Source: Dietzia natronolimnaea
Lineage (GTDB): Bacteria; Actinomycetota; Actinomycetes; Mycobacteriales; Mycobacteriaceae
Assembly (NCBI RefSeq): GCF_039525805.1
Contig: NZ_BAAAHZ010000009.1
DNA: 64,000 nt
Reading direction: 5' to 3' (one strand)
Position numbers and translations under genes: made by a program. Of the stretch, positions 7,780 to 17,267 are shown one piece after another (the stretch's first letter is position 1; the number at the start of each line of letters is the position of its first letter). The notes under the pieces are model-generated. The model saw nothing but the letters and a program-made list of their open reading frames with translations. It ran no database searches and was not told where the DNA came from.

Positions 7780-8916
7780 CTACCCGTCCGGGGCGATCCC
7801 GTTGATGGAACTCCGGATGTCGTCGAGGACCGCGCGCGCGGCCACCGGGCCGGATCCCTCCCACACGGCCCGGTCCACGACGAACATGCGGCGGGCGCCC
7901 ACCGCGTCGAGGTCCGTCCACCGCTCGGTGGCGAAGGCCTCCCGCGCGGACTGCTCCGAGCCGTCACCGCCGCCCACCACGGCGAAGATCACGTCACCGT
8001 CGAGTTCATCGCCCACGGGAGGAGACTCGGGGGCGGGTTCGATCCGCTGGCCGTCCCGGGTGCGCTGCGCCGGGGGCCGGCCGGCACCGACCGCCTCGAG
8101 CATGAGGCTCCCGAGTGTGTCCGGCCGCTGGACCGCGACGCCGTCGGAGACGGAGACGAGCGAGACCCAGGTGTCGCTCGGGGTGGTGGCGTCGGCGGTG
8201 AACCGGGCCCGGTCGATCACGTCCAGCAGGAGATCCCCGCCGGCACGCGGGCGCCCGTAGGCGTCGGCGATCGCCTCGGTGCTCTCGGTCCAGTTCAGAG
8301 CCCGCGCGTCGTACACGACCGTCGGGGCGACCTCCGCCAACGCCCGCACCACGGACGGGTCGGGATCGGGCGAGTCCGCCAACACGATGAGGTCGGGGTC
8401 GAGTTCACGGGCCGCGGCCGCGGCCTCCTCCGCGCCCGAGTCGCCGGTGATCGCGAGGTCGGGCAGTCCCACGAGGGGCGCGGGGAGGTAGACGTCGGCG
8501 TCGCGGGGCAGACCGGAGGTCCCGACGACGAGGTCCTGCAGCCCCAGGCCGCACGCGACGTCCACGGCCCCGGCCCCGAGCGCCAGGATCCGTTCCGGCG
8601 ACCGGGGGACCTCGACCGTCGCGTCGGCCGGGTCCACGGACTCGACCTGCCTGACGCCGTTCCCGGCGAACTCGGCCGGCGCCGGTACGGGCGCACACGA
8701 CTCCTCCGGTTCGGCGGAGCGCTGGAGCTCCTCGCCGGCCATCCGTGAGGGGGTCGTGGTGACGGGGTGCTCGACCATGTCGACGGGGGACGGCCCGCAC
8801 CCGGCGAGCACGAGGCCGGCGACGAGCGGGCCCACGACGCCCACCGTGACCCGCACGGGGGTGGAAGGATACCCCCGTCCGCGAGGGCGGTGTCGGCTCG
8901 GCGCGAGATCGGTCAT
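7780..8916 (-). CDS. FecB-like iron-siderophore-binding lipoprotein
   Basis: A 378-aa substrate-binding protein of the iron-siderophore/cobalamin class (helical backbone, PF01497 type). After a basic N-terminus, a hydrophobic stretch ends in the lipobox LAGC with the modified cysteine at residue 40, so the mature protein is tethered outside the membrane. SPERILALGAGAVDVACGLGL and LPDLAITGDSG are typical of this fold. No permease or ATPase genes are adjacent; as I recall, the M. tuberculosis homologue FecB (Rv3044) is likewise a solitary gene beside ctaD. The ligand is probably a ferric siderophore, which is inference. Confidence 0.85.
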   Translation of the reverse strand: MTDLAPSRHRPRGRGYPSTPVRVTVGVVGPLVAGLVLAGCGPSPVDMVEHPVTTTPSRMAGEELQRSAEPEESCAPVPAPAEFAGNGVRQVESVDPADATVEVPRSPERILALGAGAVDVACGLGLQDLVVGTSGLPRDADVYLPAPLVGLPDLAITGDSGAEEAAAAARELDPDLIVLADSPDPDPSVVRALAEVAPTVVYDARALNWTESTEAIADAYGRPRAGGDLLLDVIDRARFTADATTPSDTWVSLVSVSDGVAVQRPDTLGSLMLEAVGAGRPPAQRTRDGQRIEPAPESPPVGDELDGDVIFAVVGGGDGSEQSAREAFATERWTDLDAVGARRMFVVDRAVWEGSGPVAARAVLDDIRSSINGIAPDG

Positions 8917-9166
8917 GGGGGAGAGCCTAGGAGATGGGTCGCGGGCGCAGTCGAAGTGGAGGTCGAGGCGGGTCCGGGCGTCATCTCGGGCGTGTCGTGG
9001 CGGGGCCGGATTCCCGCAGATGACCCGCCCCGGCGAGTTCGGCGGGGTGAGTGGTGGACGCTCTCAGCGGAGGGTTAGGATTGCCCTCACGCACTATTCC
9101 TTTGCGTTCGACGTGGGGTCGGTGGTTCGACCCGCGGCGTCGGGTGAGGCGTTCAGGAGGACCCTT

Positions 9167-10927
9167 ATGACCGCAGTGGCCCCCAAGCCGGTCGACGATC
9201 TCGACCATCCGCCGGGCGTACCCACGGGCACCGCCCGGCCGGGTTCGTTCGTGTGGAAGATGATGACGACGACCGATCACAAGCTGCTCGGCCTGATGTA
9301 CATCGTCACCTGTTTCGTCTTCTTCTTCATCGGCGGGCTCATGGCCCTGCTCATCCGGGCGGAGCTCTTCGTCCCGGGCATGCAGTTCCTGTCCAACGAG
9401 CAGTTCAACCAGCTGTTCACCATGCACGGCACGGTCATGCTGCTGCTGTACGGCACCCCGATCGTGATCGGGTTCGCGAACTACATCATGCCGCTGCAGA
9501 TCGGCGCCCCCGACGTCGCCTTCCCGCGACTGAACGCCCTGGGCTACTGGTTGTTCGCGGTCGGCGGCACGATCATGCTCTCGGGCTTCCTCACCCCGGG
9601 TGGTGCGGCCGCGTTCGGCTGGACCATGTACATGCCGCTGGCCGACAAGATCCACTCGCCGGCCGTCGGCGCGGACCTGTGGATCCTCGGTGTGGGCATC
9701 GGCGGTATCGGTACCATCCTCGGCGCCGTCAACTTCGTCACCACGATCATCTGCCTCCGCGCGCCGGGCATGACCATGTTCCGTATGCCGATCTTCACGT
9801 GGAACATCCTCGTGGCGTCGGTCCTGATCCTGCTGATCTTCCCGCTGCTCACCGCCGCCGCTCTCGGCGTCTTCTACGACCGGCAGTTCGGTGGCCGCAT
9901 CTACGATCCGGGCAACGGTGGCGCCATCCTCTGGCAGCACCTGTTCTGGTTCTTCGGTCACCCCGAGGTGTACGTCCTCGCCCTGCCGTTCTTCGGCATC
10001 GTCTCCGAGGTGTTCCCGGTATTCTCGCGCAAGCCGCTCTTCGGCTACGCCGGTCTGATCTTCGCGACCCTCGCCATCGCCGCGCTGTCCATGGCGGTCT
10101 GGGCGCACCACATGTTCGTCACCGGTGCGGTGCTCCTGCCGTTCTTCTCCTTCATGACGTTCCTCATCGCCGTTCCGACGGGTGTGAAGTTCTTCAACTG
10201 GATCGGCACCATGTGGCGGGGCAAGATGACGTTCGAGACGCCGATGATCTTCGCGCTCGGCTTCATCGTGACCTTCCTCTTCGGTGGTCTGACGGGCATC
10301 ATGATGGCCGCGGCGCCGATCGACTTCCACATCTCGGACACGTACTTCATCGTCGCCCACTTCCACTACACGCTCTTCGGCACGATCGTGTTCGCCACGT
10401 TCGCCGGCGTGTACTTCTGGTTCCCCAAGATGACGGGCCGGATGCTCGACGAGACGCTGGGCAAGTGGCACTTCTGGCTGATGTTCATCGGCTTCCACAC
10501 CACGTTCCTCGTGCAGCACTGGCTCGGTAACCAGGGCATGGCCCGCCGGTACGCCGACTACCTGGCGACGGACAACTTCACGGTCCTCAACCAGATCTCC
10601 ACCATCGGGTCGTTCATCCTCGGCATCGCGATGCTGCCGTTCATCTGGAACGTCATCAAGAGCTGGCGTTACGGCGAGATCGTCACGGTCGACGACCCGT
10701 GGGGTGCGGGCAACTCGCTCGAGTGGGCGACCTCCTGCCCGCCGCCGCGTCACAACTTCGTGACCCTGCCCCGGATCCGCTCCGAGCGGCCGGCGTTCGA
10801 ACTGCACTACCCGCACATGAGCGAGCGCATGCGTGCGGAGGCCCACGTCGGGGGCCGGGCCGCGGCCCAGGACCCGGCTGCGGTCAAGGACGTGGCCGAG
10901 CGCGGCTCGTCACCGCAGAGGGGCTGA
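9167..10927 (+). CDS. ctaD: cytochrome c oxidase (aa3-type) subunit I
   Basis: Catalytic subunit of the aa3 terminal oxidase (complex IV), 586 aa with about twelve membrane segments. It carries the CuB/haem a3 histidine motif WFFGHPEVYVLALPFFG, the AHHMFVTG histidine pair and VAHFHYTLFG, all needed for oxygen reduction. The open frame extends 137 codons upstream, but ATG 9167 is the start: aggagg sits seven bases before it and MTAVAPKPVDD resembles the family N-terminus. Subunits II and III are not adjacent, as in other Mycobacteriales where ctaD sits apart next to serB. Confidence 0.96.
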   Translation: MTAVAPKPVDDLDHPPGVPTGTARPGSFVWKMMTTTDHKLLGLMYIVTCFVFFFIGGLMALLIRAELFVPGMQFLSNEQFNQLFTMHGTVMLLLYGTPIVIGFANYIMPLQIGAPDVAFPRLNALGYWLFAVGGTIMLSGFLTPGGAAAFGWTMYMPLADKIHSPAVGADLWILGVGIGGIGTILGAVNFVTTIICLRAPGMTMFRMPIFTWNILVASVLILLIFPLLTAAALGVFYDRQFGGRIYDPGNGGAILWQHLFWFFGHPEVYVLALPFFGIVSEVFPVFSRKPLFGYAGLIFATLAIAALSMAVWAHHMFVTGAVLLPFFSFMTFLIAVPTGVKFFNWIGTMWRGKMTFETPMIFALGFIVTFLFGGLTGIMMAAAPIDFHISDTYFIVAHFHYTLFGTIVFATFAGVYFWFPKMTGRMLDETLGKWHFWLMFIGFHTTFLVQHWLGNQGMARRYADYLATDNFTVLNQISTIGSFILGIAMLPFIWNVIKSWRYGEIVTVDDPWGAGNSLEWATSCPPPRHNFVTLPRIRSERPAFELHYPHMSERMRAEAHVGGRAAAQDPAAVKDVAERGSSPQRG

Positions 10928-11068
10928 CCCACCCGCCCGTACTCACCCACGGGCGTCGGACCCCGCTGAACCCCGTCGGTAGGCTCGTCCTCCGGCGGGG
11001 TTCGGCGCGTGTGAGCCCGTCCGGTCCACCACCCCAGTCGTCAGCACGAGCACTCGTCAGGAGCACAC

Positions 11069-12298
11069 GTGAGCACCCCCGGTACCCCGGTACTACTCAC
11101 CGTCACCGGTCCCGACCGGCCAGGTGTGACCGCGAGGATCATGTCGGTCCTCGCCTCCCACCACGCCGACCTGGTGGACGTGGAGCAGGTCGTGGTCAAC
11201 GGCCACCTCTCCCTGGGGCTCATGGTCCGGGTGGACGCGGGCGCCGACATCGTGACCGTGGTCCGCGAGCTCACCGAGCAGGTCCACGAGCTGGGGATGC
11301 AGCTGGAGGTCCAGTTCGACGACATCGCGCCCCCCACCCCGCCCTCGACCCACGCGGTGGTGATCCTCGGCAGTCCGGTCACCGCCTCGGCGTTCTCCGC
11401 GGTGGCGGGTTCGCTCGCGTCGATCGGCGCGAACATCGACACGATCCGGGGGATCGCCGACTACCCGGTGACGGGGCTGGAGCTGCAGGTCTCGACCGCC
11501 GGCCGCGACGCCGCCGACGACGCCAGGCTGCGCGAGGCGATGGCGCCCCTGTCGGACGCGCACGGCGTCGACATCTCGGTGGACGGTGGCGGGCTGGGGC
11601 GCCGGTCCAAGCGTCTGGTGGTGTTCGACGTGGACTCCACCCTGGTCCAGGGTGAGGTCATCGAGATGCTCGCCGCCCACGCGGGCAGGGAGGCCGAGGT
11701 GCGCGCGGTCACCGAACGCGCGATGCGGGGGGAGCTGGACTTCGCCCAGTCCCTCCACGAGCGCGTGGCGACGCTGGCCGGACTGCCGGCCACCGTCCTC
11801 GACGAGGTCGCGGCCAGCATCGTTCTGACCCCGGGTGCGCGGACGACGATCCGCACGCTCAAGCGTCTCGGCATCCGCTGCGGAGTGGTGTCGGGCGGGT
11901 TCATCCAGGTGATCGCCGGCCTCGCCGAGGAGCTGGGTCTCGACTTCGCGCGGGCCAACACGCTCGAGATCGAGGACGGCGTGCTCACCGGCCGCGTCAT
12001 CGGCGAGGTGGTGGACCGTGAGGCCAAAGCCGACTACCTGCGCGAGTTCGCCGAGGAGCTCGGTATCTCGTTGAGCCAGACCGTCGCGGTGGGCGACGGG
12101 GCGAACGACATCGACATGCTCACCGCTGCGGGGCTGGGGATCGCGTTCTGCGCCAAGCCCGCCCTCCGCGAGGTGGCCGACGCGTCGCTGTCCAAGCCGT
12201 TCCTCGACACCGTCCTGTTCGTCCTCGGCATCACGCGCGACGAGATCGAGGCGGCAGACACCGCCGCCGGCACCTACCGACGCGTCCCGCTCGTGTGA
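11069..12298 (+). CDS. serB: phosphoserine phosphatase with N-terminal ACT domains
   Basis: Last enzyme of serine biosynthesis, hydrolysing phosphoserine. The 409-aa protein has two ACT regulatory domains (about residues 7-80 and 92-165) followed by a HAD phosphatase domain. HAD motif I is VVFDVDSTLVQGE near residue 185, and motif IV is GDGANDIDMLTAAGLGIAF. The architecture matches mycobacterial SerB2, where serine binding to the ACT domains inhibits the enzyme. It starts at GTG 11069 after aggagc. Its stop codon overlaps the GTG of the next gene. Confidence 0.95.
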   Translation: MSTPGTPVLLTVTGPDRPGVTARIMSVLASHHADLVDVEQVVVNGHLSLGLMVRVDAGADIVTVVRELTEQVHELGMQLEVQFDDIAPPTPPSTHAVVILGSPVTASAFSAVAGSLASIGANIDTIRGIADYPVTGLELQVSTAGRDAADDARLREAMAPLSDAHGVDISVDGGGLGRRSKRLVVFDVDSTLVQGEVIEMLAAHAGREAEVRAVTERAMRGELDFAQSLHERVATLAGLPATVLDEVAASIVLTPGARTTIRTLKRLGIRCGVVSGGFIQVIAGLAEELGLDFARANTLEIEDGVLTGRVIGEVVDREAKADYLREFAEELGISLSQTVAVGDGANDIDMLTAAGLGIAFCAKPALREVADASLSKPFLDTVLFVLGITRDEIEAADTAAGTYRRVPLV

Positions 12299-13107
12299 CC
12301 GAGGGACCACAGGTCGAGGGGCCGCGTCCCGAGGAGCCACCGACCGACGCACCACCGGCGGGAGGTCCTGCGACCGGTGCCGCGCTCGACTGGTGCCACG
12401 CCCGACTCCGCGCCGGGTCGGCCGGGACCGAGGACCCGGATGACCGCGGCACCGTCCAATCCATGCCGATCGTGCTGCACCTGCCCAAGGCGGACCTCCC
12501 CGGACGGACCCCGCTGCTCGAGGCCGTCGCGGGCGCCGTCGCCGCGCTGTGCCTGGACGAGCGTGTCGCGCCGGGTGGGCGGTGGCACGAGGCCTACGGC
12601 GCGTGGTTGGACGCCCGGATGCGCAAGATCGCGCGGCGGGCGCGAGGCGCCCAGTGGCGTACCGCTCTCGAGGTCGACGGTGTGAGCCGCGAGGTGGACG
12701 GGTGCGCGGCCCGGGCGTTCGTGCCCGGCCCGGTCGACGAGGTGGACCCGCGACTCGGCCGTCTGCAGATCGGGGGTACCGACCTCGAGCGTGACGATCC
12801 CGGCCCTCCGCCGCCGGGTGTGCCGGTGGTGTGGGTCGACAGGGCGCTGGAGATGTCCGTGGGGAAGGCCGCCGCCCAGGTCGGTCACGGCGTGATGGTG
12901 CTGATCGCGGAGATGGACCGCGACCGGCTCGAGCGATGGATCGACGGCGGGCTCCCGGTGGCCGTCCGTGAGGCGGACCCCGCCCGGTGGCGCGACCTCT
13001 CGGCGGCCGTGTCCGCCCGTGCCCCGGGGGTGGCCGCCGTGGTCGACGCCGGGTACACGGAGGTCGCGCCGGGCTCGCTGACGGTCATCGCCGTCGACGA
13101 GGGCTGA
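12295..13107 (+). CDS. protein with C-terminal peptidyl-tRNA hydrolase (Pth2-like) domain
   Basis: The C-terminal part of this 270-aa protein (about residues 178-265) resembles Pth2 (PF01981), the archaeal/eukaryotic-type hydrolase that frees tRNA from stalled peptidyl-tRNA: VDRALEMSVGKAAAQVGHG matches the conserved GKxAAQxxHA segment, and DAGYTEVAPGSLTVIAV the C-terminal strand. Pth2 proteins are usually about 120 aa, so about 170 N-terminal residues form an additional region I do not recognise. The GTG start overlaps the serB stop codon, implying coupled translation. Hydrolase activity is inferred only. Confidence 0.72.
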   Translation: MTEGPQVEGPRPEEPPTDAPPAGGPATGAALDWCHARLRAGSAGTEDPDDRGTVQSMPIVLHLPKADLPGRTPLLEAVAGAVAALCLDERVAPGGRWHEAYGAWLDARMRKIARRARGAQWRTALEVDGVSREVDGCAARAFVPGPVDEVDPRLGRLQIGGTDLERDDPGPPPPGVPVVWVDRALEMSVGKAAAQVGHGVMVLIAEMDRDRLERWIDGGLPVAVREADPARWRDLSAAVSARAPGVAAVVDAGYTEVAPGSLTVIAVDEG

Positions 13108-13121
13108 CACCCGCAGCCGGG

Positions 13122-13173
13122 CGGAATCCACCCACCGGAGCCGACGGAATACACCCACCGGAGCCGACGGAAT
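13122..13173 (+). repeat. 23-bp tandem repeat
   Basis: Two 23-bp units (13122-13144 and 13145-13167), each beginning cggaat and containing cacccaccggagccga, differ at one base; a partial third copy (cggaat) follows at 13168. They lie 15 bases after the Pth2-domain gene in the gap before dinG. No function is evident. Confidence 0.6.
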
Positions 13174-13260
13174 GCTCCCACAGCCGCTCCCTGGCATGCA
13201 CGGCGGCGTGAGCAATGGGGCAGGCGAGGGTACATCGCCGCGAGCGGCTGTGGCTGGGCG

Positions 13261-13320
13261 AGCAGGCGCTGGAGCGGCTGCGCGCGGCTGGGGGAGCAGG
13301 CGCTGGAGCGGCTGCGCGCG
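13261..13320 (+). repeat. 34-bp-period tandem repeat
   Basis: A 26-bp block starting agcaggcgctggagcggctg occurs at 13261-13286 and identically at 13295-13320. Both copies are followed by gggg-rich sequence and echoed by weaker copies up to about 13360. The gap between the convergent Pth2-domain and dinG genes therefore holds only repeats and no supportable gene. Confidence 0.6.
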
Positions 13321-13367
13321 CGGGTGGGGGAGACGGGGCGCGCGGCTGGGGGAGCCGGGCGGCGGTC

Positions 13368-15476
13368 TCAGGCGCCGCGGAGCCGCTCGAGGGCGCCGAT
13401 CACCACGTCCCGGTCGGTGGTCTGCCAGAACGGTGGCAGAGAGGCCCGGAGATAACCGCCGTAGCGAGCGGTCGCCAACCGGGAGTCGAGGACCGCCACG
13501 ACGCCCCGGTCGTCGGTACGGCGCAGGAGCCTCCCGACCCCCTGGGCGAGGAGTAGCGCAGCGTGGTTGCCGGCGACGGCGAGGAAGCCGTTGCCACCGC
13601 GGGCCCCGACCGCGCGCTGACGCGCCGAGAGCAGGGGGTCGTCCGGCCGCGGGAAGGGGATGCGATCGATCACCACGAGCGAGAGCGACCGCCCGGGAAC
13701 GTCGACGCCCTGCCACAACGAGAGGGTGCCGACCAGCGTGGTCTCCTCGTCCGCCGCGAACTGCGCCACCAGGTTGGCGGTCGAGTCCTCGCCCTGGCAC
13801 AGCACCGTGGTGTCGAGCCGCTCGCGCAGCAGCTCTGCGGCCGCCCTGGCCCCGCGCATCGAGGAGAAGAGCCCGAGGGTGCGTCCCCCGGCGGCGGTGA
13901 CGAGGTCGACCAACTCGTCTCCCGCCTCGGGGGAGGCGCCCTCCCTGCCGGGCGCCGGGAGGTGCGAGGCCACGTAGAGGATGCCGTTGCGGCGGTAGTC
14001 GAAGGGCGACCCGGCGTCCAGCCCGGTCCAGCGGAGACTGCCGGCGTCGTCGTCGGAGGGCGGTTCCAGGGCGACGGCGGTCGCGGGGTCGGGACGGGCG
14101 GACGAGGCCGGCGGCAGGCCCCAGGTGGCCGCCAGGCCGTCGAACTTCCCGCCGGTCGTGAGCGTGGCGGAGGTGAGGATCACGGTGGATTCGGCGAACA
14201 ACCGCGCCCGGAGCAGCCCTGCCACGGAGAGCGGGGCCACGCGCAGGATCCGGCCGCGGCGGTCCTCCTCGCTCATCCACACGATCTCCAGACGCTCGGT
14301 CACCGGGCGCTCGTAGGAGGAGAGCATCCGGTCGGCCGCGTCGGCGACCTCGTCGAGTGCCGCGAGGGTCTTCTGCCGGTCGGAGGCGCCCTGGGGATCG
14401 TTCGCGACCTCGCCGGGCTTGGGGCCGGGAACGGCGCTCCGGCAGTTCTCGGCGGTGTGTCGGACCGCGGCCAGCGCGAGGTCGGCGCCCTCGGGCAGGA
14501 GGTCCCAGCGTCCCTCGGGACACAGCTCGAGCAGGCTGGCCAGACCCTCGCCCGCCGCCACCATGCGATCGGCGGTCTGCTGATCGACGAGTTTGGCCGC
14601 GCGGCGGGCCGCCTGGATCACGGCCGCACCGGTGAGCTCCGCCGTCGTCACGCCGGTCACCCGGTCGGACAGCTCGTGGGCCTCGTCGATCACCACCGCG
14701 TCGTGCTCGGGGAGGATGGAGACGTCGGTCATGGCGTCGATCGCGAGCAGGGCGTGGTTGGTCACCACCACGTCTGCGCGTCCCGCCTCCTGCCGGGCCA
14801 GTTCGGCAAAGCACTCGGAGAACTCGGGACACAGCTGCCCCAGGCACTCGCGGCTGGTCACCGACACCTGGCGCCACGCCGCGTCGGACACCCCGCGGGG
14901 CAGGTCGTCCCGGTCGCCGGTCTCGGTGTCCTGCGCCCAGTCGTGCAGCCGGGCGATCTCCTGGCCGAGTCGCGAGCCGGGCCCGGAGTCGCGCGGGGAG
15001 GCCTCGCGGGGGGTGCGGGCGGCGGTGGATTCGCCACCGATCGGGAGGTCGAACAGCTCCTCGGACACCACCTCGTCGGGATCGGCCTCGTCGACCGGGC
15101 CGGAGGAGACGCGGTGCAGGCACAGGTAGTTCCCCCGGCCCTTGAGGATCGCGTGTGAGGGGGTGACACCGAGCTGTGGTTTCAGGGCGGCGGCCAACCG
15201 GGGGAGGTCGCGGTCCACCAGCTGGTTCTGCAACGCGATCGTGGCGGTGGAGACCACCACCGTCCCCCCGGTCGTCACGGCGTGCCGCAGTGACGGCACC
15301 AGGTAGGCCAGCGACTTGCCGGTGCCCGTGCCGGCCTGGACCGCGAGGTGCTCGCCGGTGGACAGGGCGTTGCCCACCGCCTCGGCCATACGGACCTGGC
15401 CCGCGCGCTCGCTGCCGCCCAGGCTCTCGACCGCGGTGGCGAGCAGGTCGGAGACGGTCGGGAGCGAGTCGGTCAC
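13368..15476 (-). CDS. dinG: DinG-family ATP-dependent DNA helicase
   Basis: A 702-aa superfamily 2 helicase of the XPD/DinG type. The Walker A motif AGTGTGKSLAY is near residue 50 and the DEAH box VVIDEAHEL near residue 265. Four cysteines (YLCLHR, SRECLG, QLCPE, SECF) are spaced as the ligands of the iron-sulfur cluster found in this family. GTLSLWQGVDVPG and QGVGRLLRRTDD are helicase motifs V and VI. It unwinds DNA or R-loop structures during repair, by family knowledge. It starts at GTG 15476 and lies head to tail with pncB, 36 bases apart, in the same order as Rv1329c-Rv1330c. Confidence 0.9.
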   Translation of the reverse strand: MTDSLPTVSDLLATAVESLGGSERAGQVRMAEAVGNALSTGEHLAVQAGTGTGKSLAYLVPSLRHAVTTGGTVVVSTATIALQNQLVDRDLPRLAAALKPQLGVTPSHAILKGRGNYLCLHRVSSGPVDEADPDEVVSEELFDLPIGGESTAARTPREASPRDSGPGSRLGQEIARLHDWAQDTETGDRDDLPRGVSDAAWRQVSVTSRECLGQLCPEFSECFAELARQEAGRADVVVTNHALLAIDAMTDVSILPEHDAVVIDEAHELSDRVTGVTTAELTGAAVIQAARRAAKLVDQQTADRMVAAGEGLASLLELCPEGRWDLLPEGADLALAAVRHTAENCRSAVPGPKPGEVANDPQGASDRQKTLAALDEVADAADRMLSSYERPVTERLEIVWMSEEDRRGRILRVAPLSVAGLLRARLFAESTVILTSATLTTGGKFDGLAATWGLPPASSARPDPATAVALEPPSDDDAGSLRWTGLDAGSPFDYRRNGILYVASHLPAPGREGASPEAGDELVDLVTAAGGRTLGLFSSMRGARAAAELLRERLDTTVLCQGEDSTANLVAQFAADEETTLVGTLSLWQGVDVPGRSLSLVVIDRIPFPRPDDPLLSARQRAVGARGGNGFLAVAGNHAALLLAQGVGRLLRRTDDRGVVAVLDSRLATARYGGYLRASLPPFWQTTDRDVVIGALERLRGA

Positions 15477-15512
15477 CCGGTCACCCTATCGGCTGCGTCG
15501 GAGGCGGGCGGA

Positions 15513-16865
15513 TCAGCGCCGGGGTCCGGGCGGCACCACCCGCACGGGGACCGCCGGCTCGCCCTCGCTCAGGGCCAGACCCTCCCACGGCAGGGTCACC
15601 ATCGCGGACTCGTGGAGCGCCCGCGACTCGGCCAGGGTCGGAAGGTCGGCCGCGGTGTCGCCGTCGCGCATGAGGGGGACCATCAGGTCCCGCTGCTCCA
15701 GACCCGGGTCGGCCGGCAGGGAACCCGCCCACGGCAGGAGCACCTCCTCGACCGCGGTGCCCGAACGCCGGTGCAGCCGGACCGCGCGCTTGGCGCCCGG
15801 CAGGGACTCCTTGTGTGCGGACCGCTTGGCCACCGGTATGCCGTCCACCTCGACGAGCTTGTAGACCATCCCGGCGGTGGGGGCGCCGGAGCCGGTCACC
15901 AGCCGGGTTCCCACCCCGTACGCGTCGACGGGTTCGGCCCGCAGGGCCGCGATCGCGTACTCGTCGAGATCTCCGGAGACAACGATCCGGGTCCGGTGGG
16001 CGCCCAGGGAGTCCAGCTGGACACGGACCTGGCGGGCGAGCATCCCGAGGTCGCCCGAGTCGATCCGGACGCCCCCCAGCCCGGGCCCGGCCACCTCGAT
16101 CGCCGTGGCCACGCCGCGGGTGATGTCGTACGTGTCCACCAGCAGGGTGGTGTCCACACCGAGGGTGGCCACCTGGGATCGGAAGGCGGACGCCTCGTCC
16201 GGGCCGTCCGGTCCGGTGTGCAGCAGGGTGAACGCGTGCGCGGACGTGCCGGCGGAGGGGACCCCGTGCCGCCGGGTCGCCTCGACGTTGGAGGTGGACG
16301 CGAACCCCGTGAGGTACGCCGCGCGGGCCGCCGCCACCGCGGCCTCCTCGTGGGTGCGGCGCGACCCCATCTCGATGATCGGTCGGCCGTCGGCCGCCGC
16401 GGTCATGCGCGCGGCGGCGGAGGCGATCGCGCTGTCGTGGTTGAGCACGGACAGGACCAGGGTCTCGAGCAGCACGCACTCGGCGAACCCGCCCCGGATG
16501 CTCAGCACCGGGGATCCCGGGAAGAACAGTTCCCCCTCGGGGTACCCGTCGATGTGGCCGGTGAACCGGAAATCCCGTAACCACCCGAGGGTCCGCTCGT
16601 CGAGGGAGTCGGCCACCACCGCGAGCTCCTCCTCACCGAAGCGGAAGTCCCGGAGCCGCTCCAGGAGTCGGCCCGTGCCGCCGACGACGCCGTACCGGCG
16701 ACCCGCCGGGAGCCGTCGGGCGAACACCTCGAACACACAGGGGCGGTCGGCGGTCCCGTCGGCTAGTGCGGCCCGGATCATCGTGAGCTCGTACTTGTCC
16801 GTGAGCAGTGCGCTGGACGGACGGCCCGGCGGGTGAGGGGCGCGCGTCGGCGCGGTCGCGGTCAC
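15513..16865 (-). CDS. pncB: nicotinate phosphoribosyltransferase
   Basis: First step of the Preiss-Handler NAD salvage route: nicotinate plus PRPP gives nicotinic acid mononucleotide. About 450 aa from GTG 16865. Family features are the N-terminal LLTDKYELTMIRAAL, FEVFARRLPAGRRYGV, EMGSRRTHEEAAV in the active site and GDLDEYAIAALRA in the PRPP region. The frame stays open for 24 codons upstream of 16865 but would then run through the clpS promoter, so I prefer the GTG. It is divergent from clpS. With nadE in the same window, both ends of nicotinate salvage are present. Confidence 0.92.
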   Translation of the reverse strand: MTATAPTRAPHPPGRPSSALLTDKYELTMIRAALADGTADRPCVFEVFARRLPAGRRYGVVGGTGRLLERLRDFRFGEEELAVVADSLDERTLGWLRDFRFTGHIDGYPEGELFFPGSPVLSIRGGFAECVLLETLVLSVLNHDSAIASAAARMTAAADGRPIIEMGSRRTHEEAAVAAARAAYLTGFASTSNVEATRRHGVPSAGTSAHAFTLLHTGPDGPDEASAFRSQVATLGVDTTLLVDTYDITRGVATAIEVAGPGLGGVRIDSGDLGMLARQVRVQLDSLGAHRTRIVVSGDLDEYAIAALRAEPVDAYGVGTRLVTGSGAPTAGMVYKLVEVDGIPVAKRSAHKESLPGAKRAVRLHRRSGTAVEEVLLPWAGSLPADPGLEQRDLMVPLMRDGDTAADLPTLAESRALHESAMVTLPWEGLALSEGEPAVPVRVVPPGPRR

Positions 16866-16918
16866 CCGGCTGACTCTACGGCGTGGCCGACCCGGCGGTA
16901 ATCCGTATCCTTGGCCGT

Positions 16919-17263
16919 ATGCACACCGTGACCACACAGATCGCGGACGACCGGAGCGTCGTCCCCGTGATGGCGATGCCGTCGGCCGCGCCCGTGGAAG
17001 CCACGGACACCGAGCTCGACGCCGGGGTGGACAGTCCCTGGCTCACCGTGGTGTGGGACGACCCGGTCAACCTGATGAGCTACGTGACCTTCGTGTTCCA
17101 GCGGGTCTTCGGCTACAGCAGGGAGAAGGCGCACGAGCTCATGCTCAAGGTCCACAACGACGGCCGCGCGGTGGTCTCGTCCGGGAGCCGGGGCAAGGTG
17201 GAGAACGACGTCCGGAAGCTGCAGGAGGCCGGACTGTGGGCCACCATGCAGCGGGAGGTCTGA
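16919..17263 (+). CDS. clpS: ClpS, ClpC/ClpA adaptor for N-end-rule substrates
   Basis: A 114-aa adaptor that delivers proteins with destabilising N-terminal residues to the Clp protease. The core starts at about residue 40 with WLTVVWDDPVNLMSYVTFVF, followed by KAHELMLKVHNDGRAVV and EKxE-like RGKVENDVRKLQEAGLWATM, all classic ClpS blocks. ATG 16919 is chosen because the residues before it (from GTG 16883) are not conserved and would crowd the divergent pncB start. It is followed after four bases by a DUF2017 gene. Confidence 0.93.
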   Translation: MHTVTTQIADDRSVVPVMAMPSAAPVEATDTELDAGVDSPWLTVVWDDPVNLMSYVTFVFQRVFGYSREKAHELMLKVHNDGRAVVSSGSRGKVENDVRKLQEAGLWATMQREV

Positions 17264-17267
17264 GCCC

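Noticed and set aside
9070..9095. Possible iron-box (IdeR/DtxR) gttaggattgccctcac between the FecB-like gene and ctaD
   Set aside because: Only the first half (ttagg) matches the 19-bp consensus; the second half is poor.
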